A DNA stretch of 64,000 nucleotides from Glandiceps talaboti (taxonomy: Eukaryota; Hemichordata; Enteropneusta; Spengelidae). The notes beneath the pieces were generated by a model. That model saw only the letters and a list, made by a program, of their open reading frames with translations. It was not told the DNA's origin and made no database searches. Positions 1 to 15,225 of this stretch are shown here, piece after piece (position 1 is the stretch's first letter; each line of letters begins with the position of its first letter). Where the stretch lies: NCBI RefSeq assembly GCF_964340395.1, contig NC_135564.1, positions 9,248,861 through 9,312,860 of the forward strand, written 5' to 3'. The position numbers and the translations under genes were made by a program.

Positions 1-2
1 AT

Positions 3-685
3 TTCAGACCTCTGAGTCCAGTTGCCAGTGAACAAGAAAGTGAAACAAGTGAAGAGTACAAAAGATCTTCTGAAATAATTAATGAATCGTATAACCGTGC
101 CAAAAAGGAGCTACACAGAATTAATTATAAAGCTCAACTTGCAGCAGAAATTCAGAATTTGCCATTGGACTGCCACCGATCAAGTAACAACACACATGCA
201 GGTAGTTTGCCAGTGAATGGAATGTCTTCCTACGCAGCATATGAAGGTGGCAATTCCCACCCTGTAATACCAGCCTACCCAGGAGCCAATTCCCACCACC
301 GTGTGATACCACCTCAAGGCCCCATAACTCCCACTGATTCTGAAAGGATGATGGATGGCAAACAAAAAGCTGCCGCTCTGTTGTCACCAGAACTACGTAA
401 ACAACAACTTTTAATTCAGCGTGAACAATTACGCCTAGAGCAGTTACGTCTGAGGCAGAAACTGAAAGATCAAGAATCACAGCTTCACAGGAAACAAGAA
501 GAGTTGAAACAACAACGTGAACTACATGAAGATCGTCTACGATACTTTGAACTACATGGCAAATTTCCACCTTATTTCAGTGAATTCACTCCCAAAACTC
601 CAACCTACAAAGAGAAATACAGTCCTAACTCATCACAGGATAGTAGAGATGACATAGTGTCTACAAACTACCCACCCCTGGATCT

Positions 686-718
<33 letters not shown>

Positions 719-2792
719 TGAAACACCGCTGCGTCGACTAGACCTAGATGAAGAAGACATCATCAACTCTATCAATGCCCATGAATCTATATATGGCAAG
801 TCTAGGGAGGAAGAGAACTCCTACAGAGATTTGGATATCAGTCAACTTAGTTCTGCCAGTAGACATCGCCATGGTGATACATCCTTTGAGAGGAAAAGAG
901 AGTATATTAGTCCTGGTCAGTACAGTAATAATGGTAATGATAGCACTGTTGGAAGAGGTAAGTTATTACAACTATACTAGATTCTGTACTTACAGTGTTC
1001 ACATTTTTCATTACGCATGTAGCTATTGTATTATTATACACTTACTGCCTGGCTATGAGTGCACTAGAAACATCTATTACCTCGAGGGTAATAGAAATGA
1101 AATCTTTGTATTTGCAGTATACAGAAATGAAAAAGTGTTTTGTTATAATCTACTTATCACAAAGTTGTCTTCAAATTTTATCAGCATTCTCTACCAAAAT
1201 TATAGCAACCAACATTAAACTCGAAGATTTATAAGATCTTATGATGCCGTGATACTTTTCTTACAGGTGAGGGTAGTGTACAAACACCTAGATATGAGTT
1301 GGATACTAAGCATAGAACAGACATCGGTACATCACCTCTATATACTGATAGATCAGTTGGAACATCACCTTACAGATCACCAAACCAACACATATCACCC
1401 TTAGCAGATACTAGATATGTAACAGAATCACATACAACCTCTGTGGATAGGTGAGTAGATCTTATACATTCATTCATTCATTTACTTATTCATTCATTTA
1501 TTTATTTATTCATCCATCCATCCAGTCATTCATTCATTCATTCATTTATTTATTCACTCATTCATTCATTTATTTATTTATTCATCCATCCATTCATTCA
1601 TTCATTCATTCATTCATTCATTCATTCATTCATTCATCCATCCATCCATCCATTCATTTATTTAAAAAAAAATATGTTTGCATTTTCATTGTCACAGATA
1701 TTGTGTTGTTTTTCAAAAGCAAGGATGAAAGACGAGGCTTTATGAAACATGTAAGATAAATAATTTATTATATTAGGATGAATGTTCCATACTAGATCTG
1801 ATTTGAATTAAACTCTGTAATTTTCTATGTTTACTGTAGACATGAACCAGGGTCATCAGTATTACCACCTAGACACCAATATAACCTACCAGGTGATATG
1901 AATGGGTATAGGAGTATGCCAGCTAGAACTCATACTGTCAATGGGTAAGACCTGACTCACTCTTTAATGCATATTTTTAATTAACTTGTATGGAAAAAGA
2001 GCCACTGTGCAAGCCAGTGACTATTAAATAACATCTCAGTGTGTACAAGTAGATTATTTATCTGTACAAATAAGAAATGCAACTAATGGGTATCATTCCT
2101 AGGTAAACAAAGTTAGACATCCTTGTCAAATACGGATTAAAATTTGGATGATGGTATGAAAACAGTAGTTTGGCAGAAACTATAGCAAGAGCATCATCAT
2201 TCATCACCAGTGAATCTACAGTGAATCTTATCACTCAGCCAACGCTAAATTATTTTTTGTTGCGTCAGCTGGTAAAAAACTGCTCTGGCTTGCGAGAATG
2301 ATTCCTATCAGCCTATCTTGTCCTCATGGCTACATGGACAAATTAAAACTAATGCTAGAAACTGGAATTGAACCATGCATGGGTCTAAATCAGTAATCCA
2401 AAACATACAAAGTAACACAACATATTCTGAATATTTCTAACAAATAATAAACCTTTAATGTGTAACATCTCTCGGAGAGTAGATGATGTCACAGATTTGA
2501 GATGTTCTTCATAGGGGGTGGGGGGGGGGGGAGTGCTTAACTAGCAAACTGTGGCATTGGGTTTCCAGTAAAAAAAAATTAATTGTAAGTTTGTTTATAC
2601 TGTTTGTTTTGCAGTTACACTACAACCCTGACTGACATAGTGGATACCATAGAGAGGACATCTATAGGACATGACAAAGCCAGACAACATACAACAAAAA
2701 CTCCAGAATTGTTTAGTTCCAGTGGTCTTGGAGATAGTTCCTACTCTGACCAGGAGAACAATCTCATTGAAGATGTGTTTTTCCTCAAGTGA
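3..2792 (+). CDS. 3' part of a coiled-coil, poly-Q, Ser/Pro-rich protein (four exons, start outside window)
   Basis: Four exons join in one frame: 3-957 (5' end outside the window), 1267-1450, 1840-1944 and 2615-2792. Introns have donors GTAAGT, GTGAGT and GTAAGA, and pyrimidine-rich acceptors ending in CAG or TAG. The joined frame gives 473 residues and ends in TGA at 2790. Residues about 120-190 form a strongly charged heptad-like coiled coil rich in Q, E, R and L (for example LSPELRKQQLLIQREQLRLE). Then come an aromatic/proline patch (GKFPPYFSEF), a run of about eleven Q (near 688-717), and a long Ser/Thr/Tyr/Pro-rich tail with repeated TSPY/TSPL motifs. The last residues are LIEDVFFLK. 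This looks like the disordered C-terminal half of a scaffold or cytoskeletal adaptor. I do not recognise the family, and no enzyme domain is visible. Confidence is high for the exon structure and low for function. Confidence 0.75.
1468..1664. repeat. Interrupted ATTC/ATTT/ATCC tetranucleotide array
   Basis: About 200 bp of CATT, TTTA and CATC units. It starts 17 bp after the donor site at 1451 in an intron of the coiled-coil gene. An apparent 102-residue frame across it (Ser/His/Ile/Phe repeats) is a by-product of the repeat. Confidence 0.9.
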
Positions 2793-3625
2793 TCACTAAG
2801 CTGATGCAAATAATATTATACATGTAAGCCAATATACACATGCTGTTTTACCATTTCTTCTGATAGCAAACTACATCCAAGATGTTTACTAGGTAGTATA
2901 TGCAAAACAAGTAGGTAGTACTTTGTCAAACTGCAATTTCCACAAAACAGCCTCAGGTTTTATTAACCTAACCTGATAAAAACCATAGTAGTTATAAAAT
3001 CTGTTTCACAATATGAATTCGCTTTAAATGTAAACAAATTATTACTGTTCCAATGTGGGTGTTTGTACCTTCAGATCTGGATGTTTTCTCCTTTCCATCA
3101 GTAGTCACCTGTTAGGACTATACGTAAGGCTTTAGCTTTGTACATCCCATCACCCGTCCAGAAAATCGTTTCGTCCATCTAACATGTGACTGTCAATGAT
3201 GTCATCTTTCCATTTATTGTTCAAGATGTCATATGTCTGCTTACATATATTATACCATGGAAGGGGAGAGATGAGTGAGTATCTAACAGGTGGATATTTT
3301 GGTCAGAGAAAACCTTTTCTCTTCAGAAAAGAGCACTCTTCTCATCTCACATCACCTTCATTAGCATCCAATCGTCCTGTGCAAGCACCCATGGGTCGGG
3401 GGGGGGGGGGGGGTGTATTATATAATATTTTGTTTTATATCATATCATGTTTCCAACTATTGAGCAATGACAGTTTAGACTATACACAATTGTTTGTCAC
3501 TTCTTGGTTTTTTTTTCCACTTGTTTCCTCGGCAGCTTTAAAATTACAGATTTTCATTCAGCTTGACTTTATTGCAAGAAACCCTGAAGGCTGCCTCACT
3601 GTAAGGGTCATCAATTAATATTTAA

Positions 3626-3762
3626 ATAAGCCAAAAAATAGAAAAAAATAGTTTCTGGTCAGGTTTGTCTACAATGGGCTGGACAAACACACACAAAAAA
3701 CGATGCGAGGGTATTTAAGTGATGTGCGCGCTGACCAGAAACAGTTTTTATTTTGGCCTTAT
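3626..3762. mobile_element. Short MITE, 137 bp, inverted repeats
   Basis: The left arm (ATAAGCC, A-rich tract, then AGTTTCTGGTCAG) is matched in reverse complement by the right arm (CTGACCAGAAAC, T-rich tract, GGCCTTAT). The arms are about 36 bp with small gaps and the spacer is about 65 bp. No coding capacity. It lies in the probable 3' UTR of the upstream gene. Confidence 0.65.
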
Positions 3763-3853
3763 GGTAGACTGTCAGAAAGGAATTGTACTCTACAAGTCAA
3801 ACCACTAACATTAACTAAATTCATACTAATGTATATCTGAGATGTATGTTGTA

Positions 3854-4190
3854 TTAGAGTCGCACAAGATGAGTTTATAAACCTTTTATTGAAGTAAAAA
3901 TACTTACAAGAAATCTCAACTATGATATTAACCTTCTATGATATTACGATTGCCTTCTGGCATTTTTAGAATAGTTGATTACCTAGTATGGATTCCTCGA
4001 CATTTTTGGTACATGTAAAAAATACATCATTGGGTCGTTTATATGTTATATCCCCATACCAGGTTTGAGTTCAGTTAATTGCAAGTGATGGTTCTGTATG
4101 CTTCAGTAAGTAGAATACTATGAGTGACTTTAAAATATGCAGCATAAATCTTGCCCCAAAAATGTATAAACTCAGCTTGTGCCCCTTTAA
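3854..4190. mobile_element. MITE of the TTAA-flanked family, copy 1
   Basis: The right end reads TATAAACTCAGCTTGTGCCCC followed by TTTAA. The left end (TTAGAGTCGCACAAGATGAG, then TTTATA) is a diverged inverted copy. The right half closely matches 37880-38049: both have GGGTCGTTTATA, GGTTTGAGTTCA and AAGTGATGGTT in the same order. A second end-like motif (ACAAACTTAGCTTGTGTCAC, about 4214-4235) follows immediately. The TTAA flanks suggest piggyBac- or Kolobok-type mobilisation, which is inference. Confidence 0.7.
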
Positions 4191-4690
4191 ATCAGAGTAA
4201 CACATTATTTTTTACAAACTTAGCTTGTGTCACTTTGAAAAAACAAGAATCTTACTATCACTTGAATGATATGTCAGTATTAAAAAAACATCAATTCTAT
4301 GCATATATATGTTTGTGTTAAAAAATCTGTGTATAAAACATTAATATTGAATAATATTATGGTTATAATTTTTGTAGAAAACATTGTCAAATTTTAGAAG
4401 ACTCGGTGTATTAACTATTGAATCCTAGAATACAATCAGTCTGTATGGATTATGTAGTCTTGGTTTAGGTCAAGTGTTCACTATACAATGATTGATACAT
4501 ATATATATTTATATACATTTGAAAGTTGCCATCATTTTGTTCAAATGGCAATGCAATAAAGTGTTTTCGTTCATGTAGTAAGCCACTTATCCAAGCTATG
4601 CAGAGTTACTATTGTGGGAAGCATGCTATCAGCAAACTAAAACTACGGTAATGTAGCTATTAATAGACATTGATGTAATTACACTCACAG

Positions 4691-4926
4691 AAGGGTGGCA
4701 TCTCTGATGTAAGTTTTCCTAACATGGCCACACATTCAACCTCATTCAGTAGGGTGGTATCTGTGATAGACAAGTTTTCCTAACATGGCCACACATTCAA
4801 CCTCATTCAGTAGGGTGGTATCTGTGATAGACAAGTTTTCCTAACATGGCCACACATTCAACCTCATTCAGTAGGGTGGTATCTGTGATAGACAAGTTTT
4901 CCTAACATGGCCACACATTCAACTTC
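4691..4926. repeat. 61-bp tandem repeat, four copies
   Basis: Four near-identical units contain AGGGTGGTATCTGTGATAGA, then CAAGTTTTCCTAACATGGCC and ACACATTCAACCTCATTC. The spacing is exactly 61 bp in copies 2-4; copy 1 is diverged. It lies in the probable 3' UTR of the coiled-coil gene. Confidence 0.95.
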
Positions 4927-5509
4927 ACTCTATGTGTACATCATCTTGATTACAGGGGGAGTATATCCTCATAACATAGGTACCAGTATCCCTCACTTGT
5001 ATTATACATGTAAATCTACTACATGTAACAACTATAGTTTTAGTTGGTGTTTACCGTAGTTGGCTTTCCGTAGTAGTATTTTTCAGTTATCAATGTTTAG
5101 AGTTGTGTAGTCTTAGCATGATGTTTGGTCATGGTTAAGTATACTGATTAGAGCTAATTTACATAATTAAGTATACTGGTCAGCTATTTTACATAATCAA
5201 GAATTATATCATAAATGTTTTGTTTATCTTTTGATAATCAATTTGTATATTATAAATAAATCCATTGATTTTGAGAGTTGTGTTTATGTGTCTGTTTTCA
5301 ACCACTCGTGTATGTAAATGCTAGCGTCTCTACACAAAGTTACAGTGCTATGTTGGAAGTTTAGGCACTATGAAAATAAAAGAGCAGAAAGTATGATGAA
5401 GGGGCATGGGTGAAGCTTAGTCCTGAGCAAAAGACTGGTCAAACTGGCCTTGAGTCCCAATTAGTAGTATTTGGTACATAAGCTTTGCATTATATACATA
5501 TGTTACATG

Positions 5510-5523
5510 TCGCCCTCTAGTGT
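5510..5523 (-). promoter_or_regulatory. CTCF-like motif (one mismatch)
   Basis: The minus strand reads ACACTAGAGGGCGA. The established CTCF core is CCASYAGRKGGCRS, so only the first base differs. It lies between the poly(A) region of the plus-strand gene and the 3' end of the minus-strand gene pair. A 14-bp match can occur by chance. Confidence 0.35.
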
Positions 5524-6469
5524 CCATATTAGTAAAAACGAAAGATGACAATACTTTTGCTATGGCAATCAGAATCTATGAATCATGTTTTATTGATATA
5601 TAATATTGTTGATATTTCTTATTGAAATAAATTAGTTTATTGAGAGTATGAAACCTAATTCCAGTTCTCAGGGTATAATCATACAGAAACTAAAGGCTGA
5701 TAGGGTTAATATTTCTGTCTGCACATGTTCTTATATTTGGAAATGTCAAAATAATCAAAATAGGTATAACTATTCCTCCATCTTTAGGAGAGTTTTATAG
5801 TTGAAAGATGACCCATTTTGACATATCTGCTCCCATATATATACCTTTACTTTGGAATAGAGTAATAAGGGAAGTTGCAATCCAGACTGAGCATGCTCAG
5901 ACACAAAGGAATATGGGATTATCTGTGGTTATCGTACTACCTAATCTGGAGCTACCGATAAAATAAACCTCCCACAATGGTCAGGGTAACTATGAATTGA
6001 TTATTTGTGGTTGCAAACAATGTAGCAGTATTGTTTACAATACCAATTCATTAGTATTTGTTATCACATTTCCCATGATTCAACATGGTGGGTTTGCAAG
6101 TTTCCTATTAAAATCTACCCTACTGGACTTGCAGTTTTGAGTGGCAAAAGTGATCACATCCTATCCTAGACACTTTTTCCAAGTGATGGACTGGTAGTTG
6201 GTGACACATGATAGAGTTTGATTGTCACGTGATAAAGTGTAAACTAGAAAACAAATCAGACATAGCCCCTGATATCATCTTACTGAGATCAACGATTTAT
6301 GGAAAAAAAACGACAAAGCCATAATCAATTATTAAACTTTTATTGTGTTTACATTTCACACATTTCATGTTATAAATTATTGGAACACAACATCAAAATA
6401 TCTTTGTGTAAAATTTTTAGGACTCTCACAAGCACCAGGCATTTGAAGTACTGAGGTAAAAGTTTACAT

Positions 6470-6680
6470 GTCAAGCATTAATATTCATAATTACACAATT
6501 TAAATATCATTATTATTCATAATTACACAAACTCAAATATGAATATTCATAAGTGTACAATTTAAATAACATTATTATTCGTAATTACACAACTCAAATG
6601 TGAATATTCATAAATAACGCAAACTCAAATATGAATATTCATAAGTGCCCATTTTAAAATATTAATATTCATAGATACAC
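6470..6680. repeat. Imperfect AT-rich tandem repeat
   Basis: Degenerate units of about 28-36 bp built from ATTCATAATTACACAA, CTCAAATATGAATATTCATA and CAATTTAAATAACATTATT. They lie right next to the hairpin at 6689. Confidence 0.7.
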
Positions 6681-6688
6681 AACTCAAC

Positions 6689-6780
6689 GTAGACTGTAAG
6701 GATATGTCATGATGTTCTGCCCTCACCGACCGGTTGACCGACGTGTGAGGGCGCCCGTCATGTCGTACCTTGCAGACTAC
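6689..6780 (-). ncRNA. MicroRNA-like hairpin in the probable 3' UTR of the NMES1-like gene
   Basis: A 92-nt imperfect foldback. The left arm is 6689-6726 and the right arm 6745-6780. The blocks GTAG, CTG, AAGG, CATGA and GCCCTCAC pair in order, with G-U wobbles, a one-base bulge and a small internal loop. The closing loop is 18 nt. The stem of about 35 bp with small bulges is the size and shape of a pri-microRNA hairpin. Coding strand is unknown; minus is chosen because the hairpin lies about 625 nt past the stop codon of the minus-strand NMES1-like gene. The arms do not match miR-147 or any microRNA I know. A very short MITE is the alternative. Confidence 0.45.
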
Positions 6781-7404
6781 TGAAAGTTATATGAATCAAT
6801 ACAGACATAAAAGGTAACATACCAGAGTCCATTGTCAAGACACTTCAAGTATATATTTCAGTATGGTAACCCTAGAATTAGTGTTAAAACTATAAATACC
6901 GATTTTTTACAGTCATACTGTTCAAGGTATTTCGTCTGTGTATATTTATTTTCAATCACACGTTTGTAGTTGAAGTACAGTTATTGCAAGTAAAAAAAAT
7001 CATAACATGTATTACATTATTGGTCAATATGTCTACACTCGGATAACTTTAGCAAGCAAACGTTTCAAACAGTGTTCCCAATTGCAAGACTCCGGACTCA
7101 ATGATCAGTGACACCTATACTTCACAGTTAACGTTCGAGGGAGTATCTTAACCGTTGTGGTTGCTATGATACCATATTTTGCAGAAAACTAACTGGTTTG
7201 GAACAAAATTCAATTTATCCATAGGGCATTCAAAAACGACAGGGGTTTCGCACCCTTGTTGCTTAAAAAACAACTTTGTTCAGTTCGTTGTATTTATTGA
7301 CTAGATCGACGCAAGATTTTGACAAACAGAATTAATAACCCTGGTACGAAAAAGACATAAAACTTCAAATCAATGACGGGAGAGGGGATGAGGGTGGGGA
7401 GTCA

Positions 7405-11731
<4,327 letters not shown>

Positions 11732-13370
11732 TTTGTTGAACAAGCTACCTTCTTCTTCTCTGTAAGGAGGTGAAAACACACTTTCTTTACTAAAAAAAAT
11801 CCACACAGAAACTGAAATCGAGTGCTTAGATATTATAAGATGAAATAGCGTTTTCAAGTTGGACACACATTTCCCTGAAGAAAGGTAACCATGGTAACAA
11901 GTGTCTTGCAAATACAAATAAGTCAATGATAATAAGTCATTACTAGCTGACTCGTTCCAACTCAGATAGGTAAGTCTACGGGTTATCAAAGAGAGCATAT
12001 TCACACATATCTGTTTTACCAAATTCTGCCTAATAACGCGCTATCTTGTGCACGGTTGTTATTACTAGGCAACCAATGTAATTGGTACATATGCATGGCT
12101 TACACATTTACTCGAAATGTAATTGCTAATTACATTGTCACGTAGAAGCACACTTTAGTTGAAAATCAAACCATAAATATAGCAGTAACAATCTGTATCA
12201 TCCAGTATACAAATGGGAGTTGTATTTTGTGTGTGTACATAATGTTACAATTGCAAATGGATGCCTCGTTATTGAATCCAAATCGGCCATCATTTGTCCG
12301 TCTGTAGACATTGCGTATTACAACGGTAGGTAGCAGAAGTGTAGCTAGAAATCGGAAAACCTTGGATTGTCAACAATGCGATAAATCTTCAAAATAAAGT
12401 GTCGTAGAACGTAAAACAGTTACTGGAAGATTCTTGGAAAAATTCGCATTTATATTCGAATGAAAGTGTGAAGTGTCAGCCCTCCATTCGTATTCACATA
12501 AAAGTAAAAATAAATAGCCTTATCGTATTATCGCATTGGGAGAAAAATTAATACAAGAAAAATAGATTTGGAGTGGTGAAAATATGTATAGGTTGTCAAC
12601 ACTCCCAGTCAAAGGAAAGCTACATCTGTTATCGGACATAACGTACCTACCTTAATACTACGTCTGTATGTGTTATTTCGCCGGTACTCTGCACCTCACA
12701 CCTTTTCAGGACGAGTTGAATATATTACTAACAAAATCCGAAGCCGGTACAAACCTATAAGCTTAATATTCAAGTTCAGGAAGTGCCCCACATTGAATCA
12801 CCTCTTGGGGGTGCTGCGAAACTACACGTAAACCCTGTCAAAAATGTCTAATTATGCACGATAAATATATAATTCCGTCAACTCTGTCGTAAAACAAGGA
12901 CTTCACTCCTGCCATTCGTTATATCGAGTTCATCCTGTATTCCAATTGGTCGCTCTAATAGGCGTTACCTTTGAGGTGCGTTGGCGGTGAACTATATTAA
13001 GTCATGGGTCGTAAAAAAACGTCCGAACACGGAACGCATTGCTAGTTTTTATTATATATATGTATATTCACTTAAAATTATCGCATACACCTTTGTGGAT
13101 TTGGGCCGAGGGACGTTAGAATTTTGTCAAATTTCTTACTCAGCTTTCCATACACAATTTCATTGGATTTTTCTTCAGATTATATTATTATAGATTGCAT
13201 TTTGAAGAAGAAACTTAAATTTAGACTTCTTGAACATACTAAAACGAGCAATCACTGCCAAATTAGTTTCGTCACAAATGTCATCATGTGATTCCCAAAA
13301 TCTCCTCCCATGGCCGTAAATCCACGAAGTCGTCGTCGAACAAGTTCACACCTCCACCCACCCAACACCA

Positions 13371-13485
13371 CTATACTGGGAAGGCGTTGGTATGATTCAG
13401 TCATTTCTTGTCGATGCCGATCCTTTGCCGTAGAGCGTCACGTCGGATGGCAGACAGACTGAAGTTATGACATGGCAATTGCAAG
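13371..13485 (+). other. Possible noncoding first exon on the plus strand
   Basis: A very good donor, GCAAG/GTAAGTACG, ends a possible exon at 13485. About 30 bp separate a weak TATA-like TATACT (13371) from an initiator-like TCAGTC (about 13400). No downstream plus-strand exon could be matched to it, so it may be a chance donor or an unrecognised transcript. Confidence 0.2.
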
Positions 13486-15109
13486 GTAAGTACGAATTCA
13501 TTTAAAAACTAAGAAATCCGTTCTTTACAATTTTTCAATTTGAACGTTGAGCGATATACAGCATTGAGTGACTATTAATTCCAAAAGGCTAAGTAAAATA
13601 CTGTTGGTAGCGATGACTTAGATCAAAATTGTTTCTCGTCTGCGTTCCCTTTTTTTTTATGATACTGCTTGGGAATTAGCTTTAGCATACTGCGATTTCT
13701 ATCCAAATTAAAGCCGAAGAAAATATGCATATATATTATAATATAGTTGTCTCGGATGTTTTTCTAGCTCATTTTCTTCTAAAAACGCAAATAAAAAAAA
13801 TCAATGCTCTCTCATACGTTTGAGATCAAGACCGACATATTTTACATTAAAAAAAAAAATTCCTACAATTAGGAACACATTTGTTCCACCGTTCAACCGT
13901 GACTACGTACGTACTTCTAAATAGTGAAATACCGGCACGTAAATCTACCACTGGCTATCAATAACAAATCTGTTATCTTGGTCCTCCTCTACTTTGAAAT
14001 CATACCAGAACAGAATCACACCCAAGCTTATACAAACAAAATTTTAAAAAAAATTAGAAACACGGAAAAAAAATACTTGCTTGATAAGAATTTTTGACAG
14101 TAAAGGCGGATATTACATTACCCTACATCGTCTCATGTTCATCATCACCTTATTTAAAGCGACGGAACGTAACCACGACTGTATCGTGTATCTACTCACA
14201 ACCTATTCATTTATATCTGTTATGCATGTTATGTTCGAGTTATCCCAAAAGGTGTAACGTCACGGGGTGTGTTTTTCAATTGAATGGAAATGCATTGACC
14301 AAAACTAGGACATATATTATCATGAGATCGCTTACACATTTAGGATCATGTGTACGCACTGTTAACTTTTGTCTGTGAATAAACAAAAAACTAAAAACAG
14401 GAATAACATATAGACAAAATACGTCCAGGTTGTAGGTAACCATAACTTATACAATTCGCAATGCCTAAGTTGCATGCTATCCTCACACGGATTATTACAA
14501 CAGCAGTTTTGGGCTACGGAGTCTTTTCCCGGCCCAACCCCTTTTGTCGAGCCCGGCCATCGCTCCATCGTACCGGTAGGCTCGACACTGGCGCCCATGG
14601 TCGGTAAAGTCACTCTAACTGTGTCATTTATCGTCAGAGCGTCTGAAACAATTCAATTGAGAAATGATGGAAACTTGACCAAATTTTTCGTTCTGTTGAA
14701 ATAACAACCTTGTTAGGTTTTCCCCTGGTAAGCTTAATATTACTGAGAAGTTTTGTGTGGTATTCACAACTTGGAACTTATTTCTCATGAAACCAGCTTG
14801 CCGACATTTCACACATTCAACAAGTGTTTAGTTTCGATTGCACCCAGTTGTTAAAGTTATGTAGCCATCATACACATGTCTATGTGTGGGTAAATTTTTA
14901 TTTCTGTTTGGCTCGTAGACAAATTTAATAAACCGAAAGAAAAGAAAATATGTGTCGGAAAGAACAGAAGAATGTAAAAGGTTGCAGGGAAAAGGTAAAA
15001 AAAAAAAAACACACACGAAAGCATAACAGAGAAAATGGCAATGGATAAATGGAAACCGCGGGAGAGAGTCATAAAAACCTAACATTAATTTGAAAATTAT
15101 TCAGTACAT

Positions 15110-15225
15110 AACAGACCACGCCTCACGTCACGTACGCATTGACGCAGCAAATTTTGTTGTTGCCAATCAGCGGCAGCCCATTTGTGCAGATGGCGGCAGG
15201 ACCAGGACCATGCCGTCACGACTGA
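15110..15225. promoter_or_regulatory. Promoter-like GC-richer segment with a CCAAT box
   Basis: The segment is clearly richer in G+C and CpG than its surroundings. It holds GCCAATCAGC (about 15158-15167, an NF-Y type CCAAT box), CACGTCACGTACG, and CAGATGGCGGCAGG, which has a good initiator-codon context but an open frame of only 11 codons. It could be the missing promoter of the downstream NMES1-like gene, about 3.4 kb upstream of its ATG, or belong to an unseen gene. No TATA box or donor fixes it. Confidence 0.2.

Larger units (their letters stand above)
2793..5290 (+). other. Probable 3' UTR of the coiled-coil gene
   Basis: No reading frame of note follows the stop at 2790. An AATAAA at 5255-5260 is followed by a GT-rich stretch (TTGTGTTTATGTGTCTG), a good poly(A) signal and downstream element. 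A second AATAAA at 4555-4560, also followed by GTGTTTTCG, could give a shorter transcript. If the distal site is used, the UTR is about 2.5 kb. It then contains two MITEs (3626-3762, 3854-4190) and a 61-bp tandem repeat. Inferred from sequence only. Confidence 0.5.
6338..7404 (-). other. Potential 3' UTR of the downstream NMES1-like gene
   Basis: After the stop codon (7405-7407) the minus strand has AATAAA at 7293-7298, followed by a GTTGTTTTTT element. Further AATAAA signals lie at 6945-6950 and at 6338-6343, the last followed by GTCGTTTTTTTT. Alternative polyadenylation could therefore give UTRs of about 0.1, 0.45 or 1.1 kb. Only the longest includes the hairpin at 6689-6780. Confidence 0.4.

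Noticed and set aside
121-570. 149-codon minus-strand frame opposite the first exon
   Set aside because: Shadow of the plus-strand coding exon, which has splice sites, coiled-coil composition and continuation into three further exons.
14362-14704. Overlapping frames on both strands in a slightly GC-richer patch
   Set aside because: No conserved motif; openness on both strands suggests base composition rather than coding.
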